Source: Cynocephalus volans (taxonomy: Eukaryota; Chordata; Mammalia; Dermoptera; Cynocephalidae). From it: a DNA stretch of 64,000 nt. Both the position numbers and the translations under genes were made by a program. Below, piece by piece: positions 1 to 13,179 of this stretch. The first letter of the stretch is position 1, and each line of letters starts with the position of its first letter. The notes below the pieces were generated by a model, which saw nothing but the letters and a program-made list of their open reading frames with translations, was not told the origin of the DNA and searched no databases. Where the stretch lies: positions 49,029,427 through 49,093,426 of the forward strand of contig NC_084472.1 of NCBI RefSeq assembly GCF_027409185.1. The letters run 5' to 3'.

Positions 1-104
1 AGCAACTCAATAACTGATGGCTATCATTTTTAGGAAATCTAGGTTACTCTGCCTCATAGGGAGCACTACCATTTATAAACACAGAAACATGTAAGGTTGA
101 ATAA

Positions 105-215
105 ACTAATTATCCTGATTTGAGCACCACACAGTGCGCACAGATATGATATTCAACGTTGTACCCCATAGATATGTAGAATCAATTATATTTCAATTTT
201 AAAAAACGGAACAGA
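105..215 (+). mobile_element. L1 3'-end remnant
   Basis: A short relic resembles the terminal 3'UTR of mammalian L1 elements. It shows the motif TTGTACCCCATAGATATGTA followed by an A-rich end near 196-206. Related tails occur at 9436-9545 and 52640-52710 in this window, which supports the call. The 5' limit is uncertain and no target-site duplication was found. Confidence 0.45.
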
Positions 216-1120
216 CCTATTCATTTTATTACAGATGATGGTTTGGGTTTCATGAAAAATCATATTTTCAGTTTTTCATTTTATGACAACTTTCACCTAT
301 TTTCACATAGAAATACGTCTTTCTACACATGCTTCCTCACTTTACCATTCAGATTTCATTAATAACTAAGGATATTCTTTTTCTTCTAATATTCTAAGAT
401 ATAGGCATGTCATCTCCAATTGCATTACGAATGACATTTTTTTGAGAAAGAATATTTAATTATTAAACAATTGGCTTCCCTCATATCTCATTCTCAAGTC
501 CTCTAAATTCATGAAATATTACACATGATGCCAGTGGGATTTCATTTTTTAGGAGTAGTGCACCATTTTTTTTTTTTTGAGTGTACCATTTTTTAAAATC
601 TATCCCTTGATAAGCACAAATAAAATATTTAGAAAAGTATATATTTCTTAAACCCATTATTCATATTTGGGGACATAAGAAAGTATTAATTTTTAAAAAT
701 TTATATAAATAAGTAAAATGAGAATACTCTGAGATATGAACTATGAAATCTACCCATATTGGATCAATTTGCAAGTTATAAAAACAATTAAAACTAAATG
801 AAAAAATCTGCCTGTGCCCTGAATGGTAAGATGTTTCTTAGATGCCAAAGAGATTATTTCAATCAAATGGTCTGTGAACACCTCCAGGCAAAAGTCAGGT
901 TGCATCTAATTTTATTACCAAATATTAATTTACTGTATTAACCTATATATTAACAAATCCAAATAAGGGGCTGGAGAAGTACTAGAAATTCTTCAGTAAT
1001 GCATTTAGAAAACACTGTGCAGATATAGAACTTTGTCAAACGTACTCAAGAAATCTTTTCTAAGGGATGTATAAGTTCATATTTCCTCCCCTTAACTTAG
1101 AGTATCAGAATGTAGATAGG
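216..1120. other. Unassigned AT-rich DNA
   Basis: I see no reading frame of interest and no repeat family I recognise. The stretch is AT-rich with a short T run near 567-578. Confidence 0.5.
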
Positions 1121-1339
1121 TGATAGAGTTTGGATGTATGGTCCTCCCAGAACTCATGTGGAAATTTGATCCCCAATGTGGCACTGTTAGAAACTGATTG
1201 AGTCATGGGGGCGGATCCCTCATGAAGGTATTAATGCTTTCCCTAGGTGGGGGGATTAATTAGTGAGATCTTGTTCTATTAGTTCCCACAAGAGCTGGTT
1301 GTTTAAAAGTCCCTGGCACCTCCTCTGTCTCTGTCTCTA

Positions 1340-1390
<51 letters not shown>

Positions 1391-1570
1391 CTCACCATGT
1401 GATCTGCTTGTACCTGCTGGCTGACTGCCACTTTCCACCATGAGTAGAAGCAGCCTGAGGCCCATGCCAGATGCAGTTGTCCCAGAATCGTAAGTCAAAC
1501 AAACCTCTGTTCTTTATAAATAACCCAGTCTCAGGTATTCTGTTATAGCAACATAAAACAGACTAATACA
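1121..1570 (+). mobile_element. ERVL-MaLR solo LTR (MST/MLT1-like)
   Basis: This is about 450 bp with the layout of a MaLR LTR. It opens TGATAGAGTTTGGATGT, has the conserved block AACTCATGTGGAAATTTGAT, then a TC-rich stretch, CACCATGTGATCTGCTTG, an AAATAA-type 3' region and the terminal GACTAATACA. No internal sequence flanks it, so it is probably a solo LTR. A 5-bp duplication is not clear. The subfamily is uncertain. Confidence 0.75.
1321..1387. repeat. (TCTCTG)n/(TC)n microsatellite
   Basis: A pyrimidine-rich tandem repeat of CTCTGT and CT units lies inside the MaLR LTR. It expanded from the naturally TC-rich part of that LTR. Confidence 0.9.
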
Positions 1571-2099
1571 ATGGTGGTATAAGGCCCAAACCAACAAATC
1601 ACAATAAACACTCACCATAAACCTGAAGAAGAGACTTCCAGGCACCCCCTCTATACCAAGGGTTAACCCTTTAATTGCTGGTTTGTGGGACCATCCAGGG
1701 GGTTCAGACAGAGGGACCAGGGCATCCAATGTGGCAAGGGAGCACTTGGAGCTAGGGACAAAGGCTTTTATTTTTCTATTCTCAAGATATAAATAGTTTA
1801 ATGAAGAGTGGTATAAGTTATCTTAATTTCAGCTCTGTATACGCTGATCATGAAAAATTATCAGTCTCCTAGAATTATATGCAATGGTCAGTGCACAAAT
1901 AAATACATTTTTCTTAAGAGATAATACATAGCTTCATCAGATTCTCAGAGAAGTCTTTTACTCAAAAATTTATACTCTCCTACATTGCCACTGGTCTTGG
2001 AAGTATTGCAGGACACCCCTACCACAGATCCTTTCAGTTTCTTGTTTAAGACTACTCCAACTACTACACCTTCCTTGTTGCAATCGTATAGATCTACCA
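1571..2099. other. Unassigned DNA
   Basis: No gene and no confidently recognised repeat is seen here. The 71-codon minus-strand reading frame near 1514-1729 starts inside the LTR and shows no family resemblance. Confidence 0.4.
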
Positions 2100-3055
2100 C
2101 TTACTGAGGCTCATTAATTGAAGATTTTAATTTTGTCCATTCCCACTATCTTCAACACTAGATTACATCTAGTATCATTGCTTTAAATACTATCATCTCT
2201 ATGCTGAAGATTTCAAGATTTATGTTTCTTTGGGCCTAATAACCTTCCTGAATTCCAAATTCTTAGGTGACATCTTCCGTTGCATATCTAATAGGCATCT
2301 TAAACTTAACAAGTCCAAGAGATAACCCTTAATTTCCACCCACAACCTAATTTGCCCCAGAGCTCCTAGTTTTAGTCCATATAACTTGGAATCACACTTA
2401 ATTCCTTTCTTCAATTCACTTCCCATGTTCAATCCCAAAATTTTTTAGACTCAACATTTATCTCAAATGTGATCACTTCTCACCATGTTTATACTGCCAC
2501 CACCCTAGTTTATGTAACCCTGGTTTTTCATCAGGACTTTTGCTAGTCTCCATTTCCGCTCTTAACCCTTCCAGTTCATTTCCCACTCTATGGACAGATC
2601 ATGACTCTCATTACAGTGGTTTTCTTCCTTCCTTAGTCTCCAAGGCACCACATTATGGTACCGCTGATAATTTTTTGTCCTCATTATCCCTTATTTCCAT
2701 CAACTTTCTCAGCTTCAGCCACACTGTTCTCTTGTTCCTCAGACATTCCCAGCCTACACCCACATGAGCGTCTGTGTACTTGCTCTTTCCCCACCCAAAA
2801 CTCTCTTCCCCCAGATACTTGCTTTTTATTTCTTCATAAGCCCTCAGAACCACCTGACATATATACCTAAATTTTTGTTTATTTTCTGTGTTCCACCTTC
2901 AAATGTAACTTGACGAGAACAGGAATATATTCTAGTTGGGTTTTTTTTTTTCTTTCCTTTTTCCACTACTACCCCAAATCCTATAAGAATATCTACTGTA
3001 TAGTAAGCAGTTAATAAATATTTATTAGATCAACAAGTTAATGAATTAATCTCAA
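2100..3055 (+). mobile_element. L2 LINE 3' part
   Basis: The order of motifs follows the L2 3' region. There is a CTAATAGGCATCTTAAACTT block, then CTTGGAATCACACTTAATTC, then GTGATCACTTCTCACCATG, then ACTCTCTTCCCCCAGATACT, and finally GTAAGCAGTTAATAAATATT. It is diverged, as expected for an ancient mammalian LINE. A T-rich patch at 2940-2960 interrupts the 3' part. The 5' edge is approximate. Confidence 0.6.
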
Positions 3056-5439
3056 ATGTAGATTGGCTTCCTCTGCCTTCATGTTTTCATCTAGCAGAAT
3101 GTAAAAGTAGACTTTAGGATAGCAATACACAAATACTTCTTAAAGCTACAGAAGATGTGACTCACTATGTGTGAACCTGGCTAGAAATAATTGATAAATG
3201 GTATACTTCTTTAAGGAAATGGAAGAACTAAGCTATGACAAAAAATTTATATGTTTCATTTTTAGGGTCATGATTTACTGGTGTTTAGTCTTAGGTTTGG
3301 ACACTCAAAAGACAATTGGAAAAGAAACTAAAAAATTATGGTAGTGAGTTTAATTCAAACAAAGATGTAATGAAGAACTCTGCCCAGTGAGGACTGCTGA
3401 TTCCTCACAGTTGTTATCAAAGACAATCATAATAAAATTGTGGAATGTACTTTAAAATAACATTGTGGAGCAGGAAGAAGAGTTCCAGAGTAGAATTTGT
3501 CTCAGCTCTACTGCTAATGGGCTGTGTAACTTTGAACCCAACATTTAATTTTCATAGTTTTCAGCCAAACTTTGCCTGCCAAATGAAAATGTTGTCCTAG
3601 ACAATCTCTATGGTTTCTTAATATCTTTTCTCTGAAATAAAACACTGGAAAATGACCTTAGCTAATAGTCATAATGTTAAAGTGAGATAATAGGCATCAA
3701 TAATTTTTGGTTTTAAAAGAGCACATACAACCAATCAGTTTAATTGAAATAGACTTGTTAAAATTATTGCTTTTGGTGACAGCCGTAAGAAAGTGGGTGA
3801 TGAGGCATTTCATGTAGGGGTGGTAATAGAAGTATTTTTTCTTAACTCTCCACTGCTCTGTGTAGATATAGGCCATGTAAAACTGGCTCCACTTAATCAA
3901 ATGGGCTGACAAGAATTCAGTCTGATGTGCAGGTAACAGATCTATCAATTAAAGGTCAATTAGATACAGTTATTTCAAGATTAATTCTGTAATCATCCCA
4001 AGATTCCAAATTAGAGACTGAATAAAAATCTATATATAACAGGGTGTGAATACTTAGAAGCAAACAACCTCCAATTTGGAATAGCAAGACCTGTTTCACC
4101 TCTGCAAATACAGGGGGGGAAAAAAGGCTTCCCAAGGGGATTCAGATGACAAATGAACCATCTCCACCCTGGACAGCATTCTATTTTTCTATTTTTGCAA
4201 ACTAATATTGTGAGAGATACACTGCCATTGCTATAAACCAAAAATTCAACTAATTTTAAGCAAGACTAGTCCCTCCTCCTCCTCACAAATAATCACTCAG
4301 CCATTACCTTCTCTGTAAATATCTGTGCCAAGCAAATGTATTTCCTGAAAGCAATTTTTTTTAGTTAAAAACTATTTCTTGTGACATGCAAAAATCAATG
4401 CGTACTTAGGGGATGGTGCCTAAGGTGTCACACTGACAACTAATGGGTAGGCCCCAAACATAGCACACCTTCACTGTCTGCCTGGAGCATCAGGCATGCC
4501 AGGTTTGAGCAGCTTCGGATGCAGTTTAATTCAGTGCTCTGTGCTGCTCACCAGCACTAGGCAGTTTTTATCTTCCCATCATGCCAGCAAAGCTAGGTTC
4601 ATTATTGCTCTTATTTTCACTCTGAGAATTCTAATCATTAATTACAACAACAAAGCAATTCATGTATTCATCTCACCTCCTATATTTCTATTTCTCACTA
4701 TCAAAACCAATGAATATTCCAGTCTATTAAAAATGGCACAATTTACAGATAATCACCTTCATAAAAGCTGTCATGTAACTATACCATTAGCACTGAATGT
4801 GCAAGGTTCTATTGCCTCAAACACCAAAACCAAGTTATTCTCTGGGGATTTTTAATAGGTTGCCTTTTGAAAGAAAATTTATTAGAACAATGACATACTC
4901 TCACAATTTTTAAAAGGATATTCCAGGAAAATATTCTTGAATTCATTAATCTAATACCTGGCACATGAATGCATGTAAGCCTTTAAACTGAAGTTGTTAG
5001 TACTATATTACAACCTCAGAAAACAAAAATGAGATGATAACTTATTGTTGCTTCTTGCCTTCTTGACCTCTCTGGCAATTAATTTAGGGTCTTAAGTCAT
5101 ACTGCTGACTCCGTCTGCTCAGGAAACCTTCAAAGCATTCTGTTTCAGTTGTCAATAGCAAAGCAACAACTAGCAGCATGATGAAAGAGTGAATAAGCCT
5201 TCCCATGCCTTATGAAGACTGATTTTGATATTGAAACAAGGATGGAATGTTCAGTTCTGAGGAAACCCATTGTAACTCATACATTAAAATTATAACCATT
5301 TTCATCACTGTCACTATCATCAACACTGCCATTTAATCACTGCCTACTAAGAGAAGTGTAAGCACTGTGCTGAGAGCTTTTATATGCATCCTATGGTTTG
5401 TTTGCAAAGATGGTCACAACAATTTCTCCCATATCTATC
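3056..5439. other. Mostly unassigned DNA with a MIR-like patch
   Basis: A weak MIR-like core is seen near 3500-3620 on the plus strand (GGCTGTGTAACTTTGA followed by a degraded CTCA/TTTTC block). A degenerate MIR or L2-like patch may lie near 5290-5390. The rest shows no recognisable element. A 119-codon frame at 4496-4855 has no domain resemblance and looks like chance. Confidence 0.35.
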
Positions 5440-5982
5440 AGCAGATCTTTTTGCAATGTGACTTTGCCACTCTTCCCATCAAGAAGCATAGTTTATTTTG
5501 CCCTCTCCTTGAATTTAGTCTGGTCTTGTACTTGTTCTATCTAAGAATGTGGCAAAAGTGACTTTGTGGGATTCCTGATTTTTGGTCACATGAGGCCTTG
5601 CAGCTTTTGCAGTTTTCACTCTTGGCCTCTTGCTTTCATGAGACCATTATGCAGAAATCCAGGGTTACTTTCTGGGCAGACAAGAGACTGTGTGTGTGTG
5701 TGTCGTGTGTATGGGGGTGTGGGGGTGAGAGAGAGAGAGAATGAGAGAGAGGCAGGTAATAACCACCAGACATAAAAAGCCACCATGGACTATTTCACCC
5801 CAGTTGAGCCACCAGATGAGAGCAGTCACATGAGTGACCACAGGGAAGATCACCAGACAAAACATGTACCTGATATCAGCCCAAATTCCCAACTCACAAA
5901 ATATAAGCAAAGAAATTCTTTTTTGTTTTAAGCTACTAAATTCTGCCTCAATGGTTTGCCACAGTTATTGATAACTGAAACA
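5440..5982 (+). mobile_element. MLT1-like LTR (ERVL-MaLR)
   Basis: The right half shows the conserved order CCCAGTTGAGCC, CAGATGA, CTGATATCAGCC, CCAACTCACA, TTTTAAGCTACTAAATT and terminal ATAACTGAAACA, which matches older MaLR LTRs. The left half has the TCTAAGAATGTGGCAAAAGT block. It carries a TG/GA microsatellite in the middle. The subfamily and 5' edge are uncertain. Confidence 0.6.
5689..5752. repeat. (TG)n and (GA)n microsatellite
   Basis: An interrupted TG repeat is followed by a GA repeat inside the MLT1-like LTR. Confidence 0.85.
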
Positions 5983-8454
5983 TATCCATATTCTGATCGA
6001 ATCTTCAACGGAACATTGTGCTCTTTCCAGTATATTTGCCACACTGCCTCCAGTATCACTTTGCAAATTATTCATTACATACTTGAGTGTCCCACATTGT
6101 ACAATGTACTCATATGGTAAAACAAAAATATAAGATACTAATCTCAAAAGAAAAATGGGAGGGATAGTCTATTGTCATGAAACAAAGTTATACAGTTATA
6201 CTTAATAGTTGTAATCTCTCTTCTAGCTTGGGTGGTCAGGGATGAGGGAATGGATCTAGATTTCATTTTGTCTAGTTTTAATTTGCTCAGATATATGCGT
6301 CAGAAAGTAGGAGGTGGAGGGGAGTCTCAAAGGACCTGGGTTCTCATACCACCATTACCACTGTAGGTGCCCAAAGCCTACTCTCCTTTTCTGTGTTTTC
6401 CAAGGACTCTGGTCCATTGGAAGTGTGGTTGTCTTCATGGAGAGATTTATAATGTGGGGAGTAGTCCTGAGGCCAACAAGAATGTGCTTCCTGCTAGATG
6501 ATACTGGATCTGCTGGCTGCTATCCTCACTGACAAGCAATGAGGATGACAACCTAGCCCCTTGACACAGCAGAGGTAACAGTTTAAGTAAAGACTGGTTC
6601 CTCCAAGTAGAAATTAGATGATTTCCAGGATTAGACTAAACTCTCTCACAGGGTGAAATATCTGTATCAGGTATTGCTCTCAATCTTTTCTGCAATCAAC
6701 ATTTAAAGTTCAAGTAAAAAGAATTTGACACTTCTGTTCTTAGTTTCTACTGTGACGAACTTTTCCTAAGGCAATGGGTAACTAATGTCTATCTGCCTGG
6801 GCAGGGAGAAGAAATTCAATGAGGAGCAGAGATAAGAAAAACACAGCTTTCAAAATCTTTTCCTGTCATATGGCATGTGGTTTAGTGCTGTGTGGAAGGA
6901 TGTGGGCTCAAGAAGAATTCAGAGAAATTGGAGATCATCATTAAGTGTCCAAGGAATCAGGAAAAGCTTAATGGAGCTTAAGCTTGAGGAGGTGGGACAT
7001 CAGCCAGTCAGTCACAAGCTATTTAAATTATGAAAAATAGAATCAACATTATCAGGATTTCATGGCAATCATATTATCAGTATTTGGTTGGATGTGGAAA
7101 TTTCTTTAGCTCATTCTGAGACATATACCAGGTCATATTTATTCCTAAGCAAAGCAATATTTATAATCCTAATAATTCACATTTTTATTCCACTCTGTGT
7201 TTAGCAAAGCAGTCTTATGTATATTATCTCACTTGATGTAATAACAGTATTAACTATAAGTTATTCTCATAAGAGGCACTTTTATCATTCCTGCACGTGA
7301 TCACCACCCAGCTGTACTATTTTATTCTTTTTTTTAACTAGTAGGTTGTTTTGCTCTGTTTGATTTTGTTTTCTGCTTCATGCCCATACATGCTAAGTGC
7401 TATGTCTGAGTTGTCTGAGGACAGCAATAGTTATTGCCCTCCTAACAATCTTTTAAATCCCTCATCTTTAGTCTTCTCACAATTGAAACATAATGTTTTT
7501 TTATTGTATGCCAATAAACCCAAACACATGGATATACCATTTTCAAATACTTCTGATCTTTTCTCACTACCTTGTTACTGCTGACTCATTTGGACAGCAG
7601 GACATCTTACAATACATCCCTGCCACTTCCACCTTCTAATCTCCTGATGCTTCTTTATTAATACTTGGCTCACCTTCAGAGTATATAGCTTTAATCCTGG
7701 CCATCTCCCTTATATTTTTTGCAATTGCATTCTCCCTTCACTCCAGTTCAAAGATATCTCATTATCCCATAGAACTTAGAAACTGGCATCCTTCACACAA
7801 GGCTGCATAGTTTTATTTTTGTTTTAATTAAGTGAGGTTACATTCCACTTGGGATGTAGAACACTTAAAAGAGTAACACTCTCATTCTAACAGGAAAAAT
7901 ATGGATAATTTACCACATAATCTCTTTTCTTGATATCAGCAGAGAGCTAAGGTCACACCTAAAATCTAAGGAAAGATAGGAACCTCCATGGAAAAATGGG
8001 ACAAACACTGACTCAGAGGATGGAAGAAAACAGTGCTTCCCTATAAGAGGGTAAGAAGAATCCATTAACTAATGGCTAAAGACTGAATGTGAGTTAATAT
8101 AAGAGTATAGCATCTCTAGAAACTGCAAACCAACTAGCAGGATCTTCACTGTGACCGAAAGAAATATCAGGGGCATGGTGAAAGATGAGAGAAGGTCTCC
8201 ACTGTGATGTGGGCCTGGGGCTGGGGAGTAGCATTCTCTCTAGAAAATACACAAAGACCCGTCTGGGACTTCTCTGTTTTCATTATGGACCAAAAGCCTT
8301 AAGTTGTTGGAGGAAGGGTGATATATCCTGTTGTCACCAGTGCACGTGAAGACCCAGTGTGGCTATAGAAGAAAATGGAAAATCTCTCTACCCCGGGAAA
8401 AGGTAGAGGTCTTCTCTTTTTGGGAAAAGGACAGAATTACTAAAAAAATCCCCA
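5983..8454. other. Unassigned DNA
   Basis: No gene is supported. A degraded MIR-like patch may lie near 7195-7300, and the pyrimidine-rich 7340-7800 stretch resembles no family I can name. Frames of 60-77 codons here are at chance length. Confidence 0.4.
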
Positions 8455-10250
8455 CCCTAGCACATAAAACCTACCAAGATGGAACCAGGGAGATATAGAA
8501 AAACTAAACAGACCAATAATGAGTAATGAGATTAAATCAGTAATAAATTGTCTCCCAACAAAGAAAAGCCCAGGAGTGGGTGGCTTCACTATTGAATTCT
8601 ACCAAATTTTCAAAGAGGAACTAATACCAATTATTCTTAAACTATCCAAGAAATTGAAGAGGAGAGAACTCTTCAAAACTCATTCTATGAGGCCAGATTT
8701 ACCCTAATACTGAAACCTGACAAGGACACAACAAAAAAAGAAAACTACAGGCCAATATCCTTAATGAACATAGTTGCAAAAATCCTGAACAAAATAGTAG
8801 CAAACCAAATCCAGCAGCCTTTTTAAAAGACCATTCATCATGACCAAGTGGGATTTTTCCCAGGGATGCAAGGATGGTTAAACACATGCAAATCAATAAA
8901 CACAATTCACCTAATCAACAGAATGAAAGACAAAAACCACATGATCATCTCAAATGATGCAGAAAAAGCATTTGACAAAGTTCAACATCTCATCAGGAGA
9001 AGAGCACTCATTAAATTAGGCATAGAAGAAGCACACCTCAAAACAGTAAAGATCATATATGACAAGCCCACAGCTAACATCATTCTGAATGGGGAAAAAT
9101 TGAAAGCATTTACTCTAAAATCTGGAACAAGACAAAGATGCCCACTTTCACCACTTTTATTCAACATAGTACTGGGAGTCCTAGACAGAGCACTTAGGCG
9201 AGAGAAAAAAATAAAGAGCACTCAAATTGGGGGGGGGGGAGTCAAATTTTTCTTACTTGCAGATGAAATGATCTCATATTTGGAAAAACCCCAAAACTCC
9301 AAATAACTGGTAGAACTAATAAATGAATTCAGTGTAGTTGCAGAATAGAAAATCAATATATAAAAATCAGTAGAATTTTGACACATAAACAGTCTGAAAA
9401 AGAAACCAAAAAAGCAATCCCATTTGCAATAACTATACTGATCTAACCACCATACATTCTACACAATTACTGAAAATCAACATTGTACCCCACATGTATG
9501 TATAATAAAAAATAAATAAATATAAATAAATAATAGTTAAAAATAAATATAATACCTAGGAATAAATTTATTTAAGAAGATGAAAATCTTTACAAGAAAA
9601 ACTAGAAAACACTGATTAGAGAAATTGAAGTGGACACAAAAAATTGAAAGATATCTCATATTCATGGATTAGAAAACTAATATTGTGTCAAAATGTTCAT
9701 ACTACCTCAAGCAATGTACAGATTCAATGCAAGCCCTATAAAAATGTCAATGACATTCTTCAGAGATGGAAAAGACAATTCTAAGAATTGTGCAGAACCA
9801 CAAAAGACCCTGAATAGCCAAAGCAATTCTGAGCAAAAAGAACAAAGCTGAAAGCATCATACTGCCTGACTTAAAAATATACTGCAAAACTATAGTAAAC
9901 AAAAAAAGCATGATACTGGCACAAAAACAGACACATAGACCAGAGGAACAGAATAGAGAACCCAGAAATAAATCCATGCATTTACAGCAAACTCATTTTT
10001 TGAACATACACTGGGGAAAGGACAGCCAAATGGTTCTGGGACAGCTGGATATTCACATACAGAAGAATGAAACTAGACCCCTCTTTCTCATTATATACTA
10101 AAATCAATTCAAAATAGATTTAATACCTAAATGAAAGACATGAAGCTATAAAACTATTAGAAAAAAACATTGGGGAAATGCTGCAGTACATTGACCTAGC
10201 AAAAATTCTGGGGGTAAGACATCAAAAGCACAGAAAACAAAAGCAAAAAT
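8455..10250 (+). mobile_element. Old L1 fragment (ORF2 reverse transcriptase part)
   Basis: Broken frames match the L1 ORF2 reverse transcriptase region. LPTKKSPG is seen near 8560, GFFPGMQGW near 8850, [11 protein letters not shown] near 8960 and [19 protein letters not shown] near 9120. The catalytic FADD box is degraded to LADEM near 9260, and a run of G precedes it at 9230-9240. Stops and frameshifts are scattered throughout. The piece ends within the ORF2 C-terminal half at about 10250, so both the 5' end and the 3' end are missing. It is an old dead copy. Confidence 0.88.
9436..9545 (+). mobile_element. Short L1 3'-end insertion in older L1
   Basis: About 105 bp interrupts the older L1 ORF2 between CAATAACTA and AATACCTAGG, which are adjacent in L1 ORF2. 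The insert carries a CATTGTACCCCACATGTATG motif typical of an L1 3' end, followed by an AAATA-rich tail. It looks like a severely 5'-truncated L1 insertion. Confidence 0.55.
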
Positions 10251-10256
10251 AGAGAA

Positions 10257-11735
10257 GTGAAAGTTTTGAAAGCAGCCATGAGGGGTGAGGGAGGGGAAAA
10301 CCACATTCCATACATAAAAATAAAAATAATTATAGTAGATTTTCCACCTGTGCAAGCCAGAAGACAATGAAATGACATCTTTAAAGTGCTAGAAAAACAC
10401 TGTCAAACTAGGATTCTATGTCAAGCAAATATATCTTTTGAAATTAAGGAGACATAAAGATTTTGTCAGACTAACAAACCTGAAAGAATTAACTTTCAGC
10501 AGACTTGAACTATCAAAAAAATATTAAAAGAAGTTCTTCAAGCAAAAGAAATATTACACCAGACAGATTTGGTTCTACACAAAGATATGAAGATATTTGG
10601 AAATAATATACAATGGGGGTATATATAAAATCATTTTTTCTTATTTCTAATTGATATAAAATATAGTTGATTTTCAAAGCAAAAAGAGTAGCAATGTGTC
10701 TCGAATGTATAACATATGCAAAGTAAAATACATGAAAACCATAGCACAAGATGGGAGGGAGGATTTGAGAGTTTACTGTTATAAGCTTCTTCCTCTACAT
10801 ATAAGGCAGTTGATATTTTTAGAAGATAGACAGTGACTAATTTAAGGTGTAAAGCCAATGCAACCACAAAAACAATTAAACAGAGGCATAAATAATTAAC
10901 CAATAATGGAGATAAATAAAATAAAATATTCAATATAAAAGCAAGCTTGAAATGAGAGAAAAGGAACAAGGAACAGATGAAAATGAAAACAACCATAAAG
11001 ATGATAGATTTTAATTTAATCATGTCAATAATAATATTAAATGAAAATGGTCTAAATACATCAATTAAGCAGATTAGATAAATAGCAAGAAAGTTGTCTG
11101 CAAGAAAGCTACTTTAAGTGTAAAGACATACAAAGATAAAAATATAAGGATAAAAAAGCATACCATGTAATATCACTTAAAATAAATCTTGGTTGGTCAT
11201 TTTAATGTCAAGCAAAGCAAACTTCAAAACAAGGAGTATTAACAGGGATAAAGAAAGATGTCACATAGTAGTAAAGGAGTCCATTTACCTTGAAGGTGCA
11301 ATAATATTAAGCATATATGCACCTAACGAAGGGCTTCAAAGTACATGAGGAACAGACTGATAGCATTAAATGGAGAAATAAACAAACTCATAATTACAGC
11401 AGATTTTAATATTCCTCTCAGTAATTGATAGAATGAATAGAGAGAAAATTAATAAGAGTATATAATATCTGAACAACACTATCAATCACCTTCATCATAT
11501 TGACCTAGAACATTTTACCCCATGGCAGCAAAATATATTTTTTTTCCAATGAAATTTTTTCATGGAATATTCACAATCATGGGACATATTCTGGGCCATA
11601 AAATAAACTTTAACAACTTTAAAAGAATAGAAATGATGCAAAGCATGTTCTTGGACTTAAAAGAATTAAAATAGAAATCAATGTGAGAAAGATATTGCAA
11701 ATATTTAGAAATTCATTATTAGGTTAATTTTTTTT
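10257..11735 (+). mobile_element. Old L1/HAL1-type fragment (ORF1 end, ORF2 start)
   Basis: The order resembles the end of an L1 or HAL1 ORF1 and the start of ORF2. It includes CAAGCCAGAAGACAATGAAA, AGAAGTTCTTCAAGCAAAAG, a spacer, an endonuclease-like patch encoding ISxYAPN near 11310, and the patch GGACATATTCTGGGCCATAA near 11580. Stops occur throughout. It follows the ORF2 C-terminal piece in the same orientation, so it must be a separate element. The subfamily is uncertain. Confidence 0.65.
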
Positions 11736-12367
11736 TTTTGTAGATTCCTTAAAGAGAGTGTGAAATATTTGAGAAACAGCACTTTATTTATTTAACCATA
11801 ATTGTTTAAGAATTTCTGATAATTCATACTAAGTCTGGGCTGACCTTTATGGGATCATTTAAGCAATAATTTAATAATCTAAGAAACTTTGAAACTACTG
11901 AAAAAAACATGTTTAATTGTAACTTTTTGGCATATTGCACATACTATGTGCTCATTAAGTAATTTTGTATTAATAGAATACAAATTGAAAAATATTTTTA
12001 TGGAATTTTTTAATGCTATGTAGTCAAAAGTATGTTTGTGATAAGAACAAATCATTATTATTTATCATGTTATATCAAAATGAGTTCTCAAATTTTCACC
12101 TGGAATCAATCAAGTCATTATCCAATACCTATACTTTCTCAATTTCTGTACTTTGTGATTAGTTCATGCTACTTAATGTACTTTCAAATAATAAAACTGT
12201 ATGTCTTTTAAATATATCCTTCAATAGAAATTAACTGCCAAAGGGGCCTTCTTGAGGATTATTTTGAATTTTTAGGGTTTTACTATAGTGAATCATCCAA
12301 GAAAGATGTTTGCAGGACTTTGTGCCAACCGTTGTGCTAGCAGATAAGGAGTGGAGGCTCCCAAGCT
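11736..12367. other. Unassigned AT-rich DNA
   Basis: A T run near 11731-11740 borders the L1 piece. Beyond it the sequence is AT-rich and I recognise no gene or repeat. Confidence 0.45.
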
Positions 12368-12605
12368 TAATATTAACCATCATTTACTGGGTGCTGGATA
12401 TGTACAAGGAACTCTACTAACTCTACATGTACTATCTTTGTAAATTCTTAATCGCTACCCTGTGGTTATTATTTTGCCTGTTTTACAAATAAAAAACCAA
12501 AAGGTCAAAGAGGTTAATTACCTTTTGCCTGGTCACACAGACAGAGTATCAGGGGGTTAAACACAGGTTTGCCTGTCTTCTAAGCTTGTGTTCCTAACTC
12601 CTCCC
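12368..12605 (-). mobile_element. MIR SINE
   Basis: Read on the plus strand this is the reverse of MIR: CATTTACTGGGTGCTGGATA, then ACTCTACATGTACTATC, then TTTTACAAATAAAAAACC, AGAGGTTAATTACC, GGTCACACAG and AAACACAGGTTTGCCTGTCT. The order and spacing agree with a nearly full-length copy. Confidence 0.72.
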
Positions 12606-12739
12606 TAAGACGTGGTCAGTTTCCTCACAGACTTTGCATTACAACATAGTTGAGGAGACAAGATATGTTTACACATGAGTTAACTATAACACAGGGTCAG
12701 TAAAGGTAAAATAAATGTAGAAGTGACTACCTGGAGGCC

Positions 12740-12985
12740 CAGAGAAATGCGCTTAGTGGATAAGACTACCTGACTTCACAAACTGCTCCAGCATTTAGAT
12801 GGCCTTAGGCAAGTTATTTAACCCCATTAAGCCTCAATTTTCCCATCTACAAGACAGCAAAAACATCTGAGGCATTCTCATAGAGTATAACACAAGATCC
12901 CATAAAGCTATTTTAAGGATTAACCAAAATCATATCATATGAAGTCCTTGGAACATAGTAAACACTATAAATAAATATTAGCTGT
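12740..12985 (+). mobile_element. MIR SINE
   Basis: The MIR core is clear: GGCAAGTTATTTAACCCC, then TTAAGCCTCAATTTTCCC, then the GGATTAACCAAAAT block, TCCTTGGAACATAGTAAACA and a final AATAAATATTAGCTGT. The copy is close to full length and lies head to tail with the opposite-strand MIR upstream. Confidence 0.75.
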
Positions 12986-13179
12986 AATTTGACAACTACT
13001 TGACATCTTCCAAACCAGGAGTTTGAGAGTTCCCACAAACGGGCCGGGAAAGGCTTATCTGATTTTCTCACCACTTCATCACTAGCACTGAACACAGCAC
13101 CTGGCACAGAATAAGACCTGGCTAAATTAAAGATTTCAGATTCAGATGAGAGACAGAGAGAGACAATAGTTTAGGACTT

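Noticed and set aside
4496..4855. 119-codon plus-strand frame
   Set aside because: Low-complexity, hydrophobic and without family resemblance. No supporting signals are seen.
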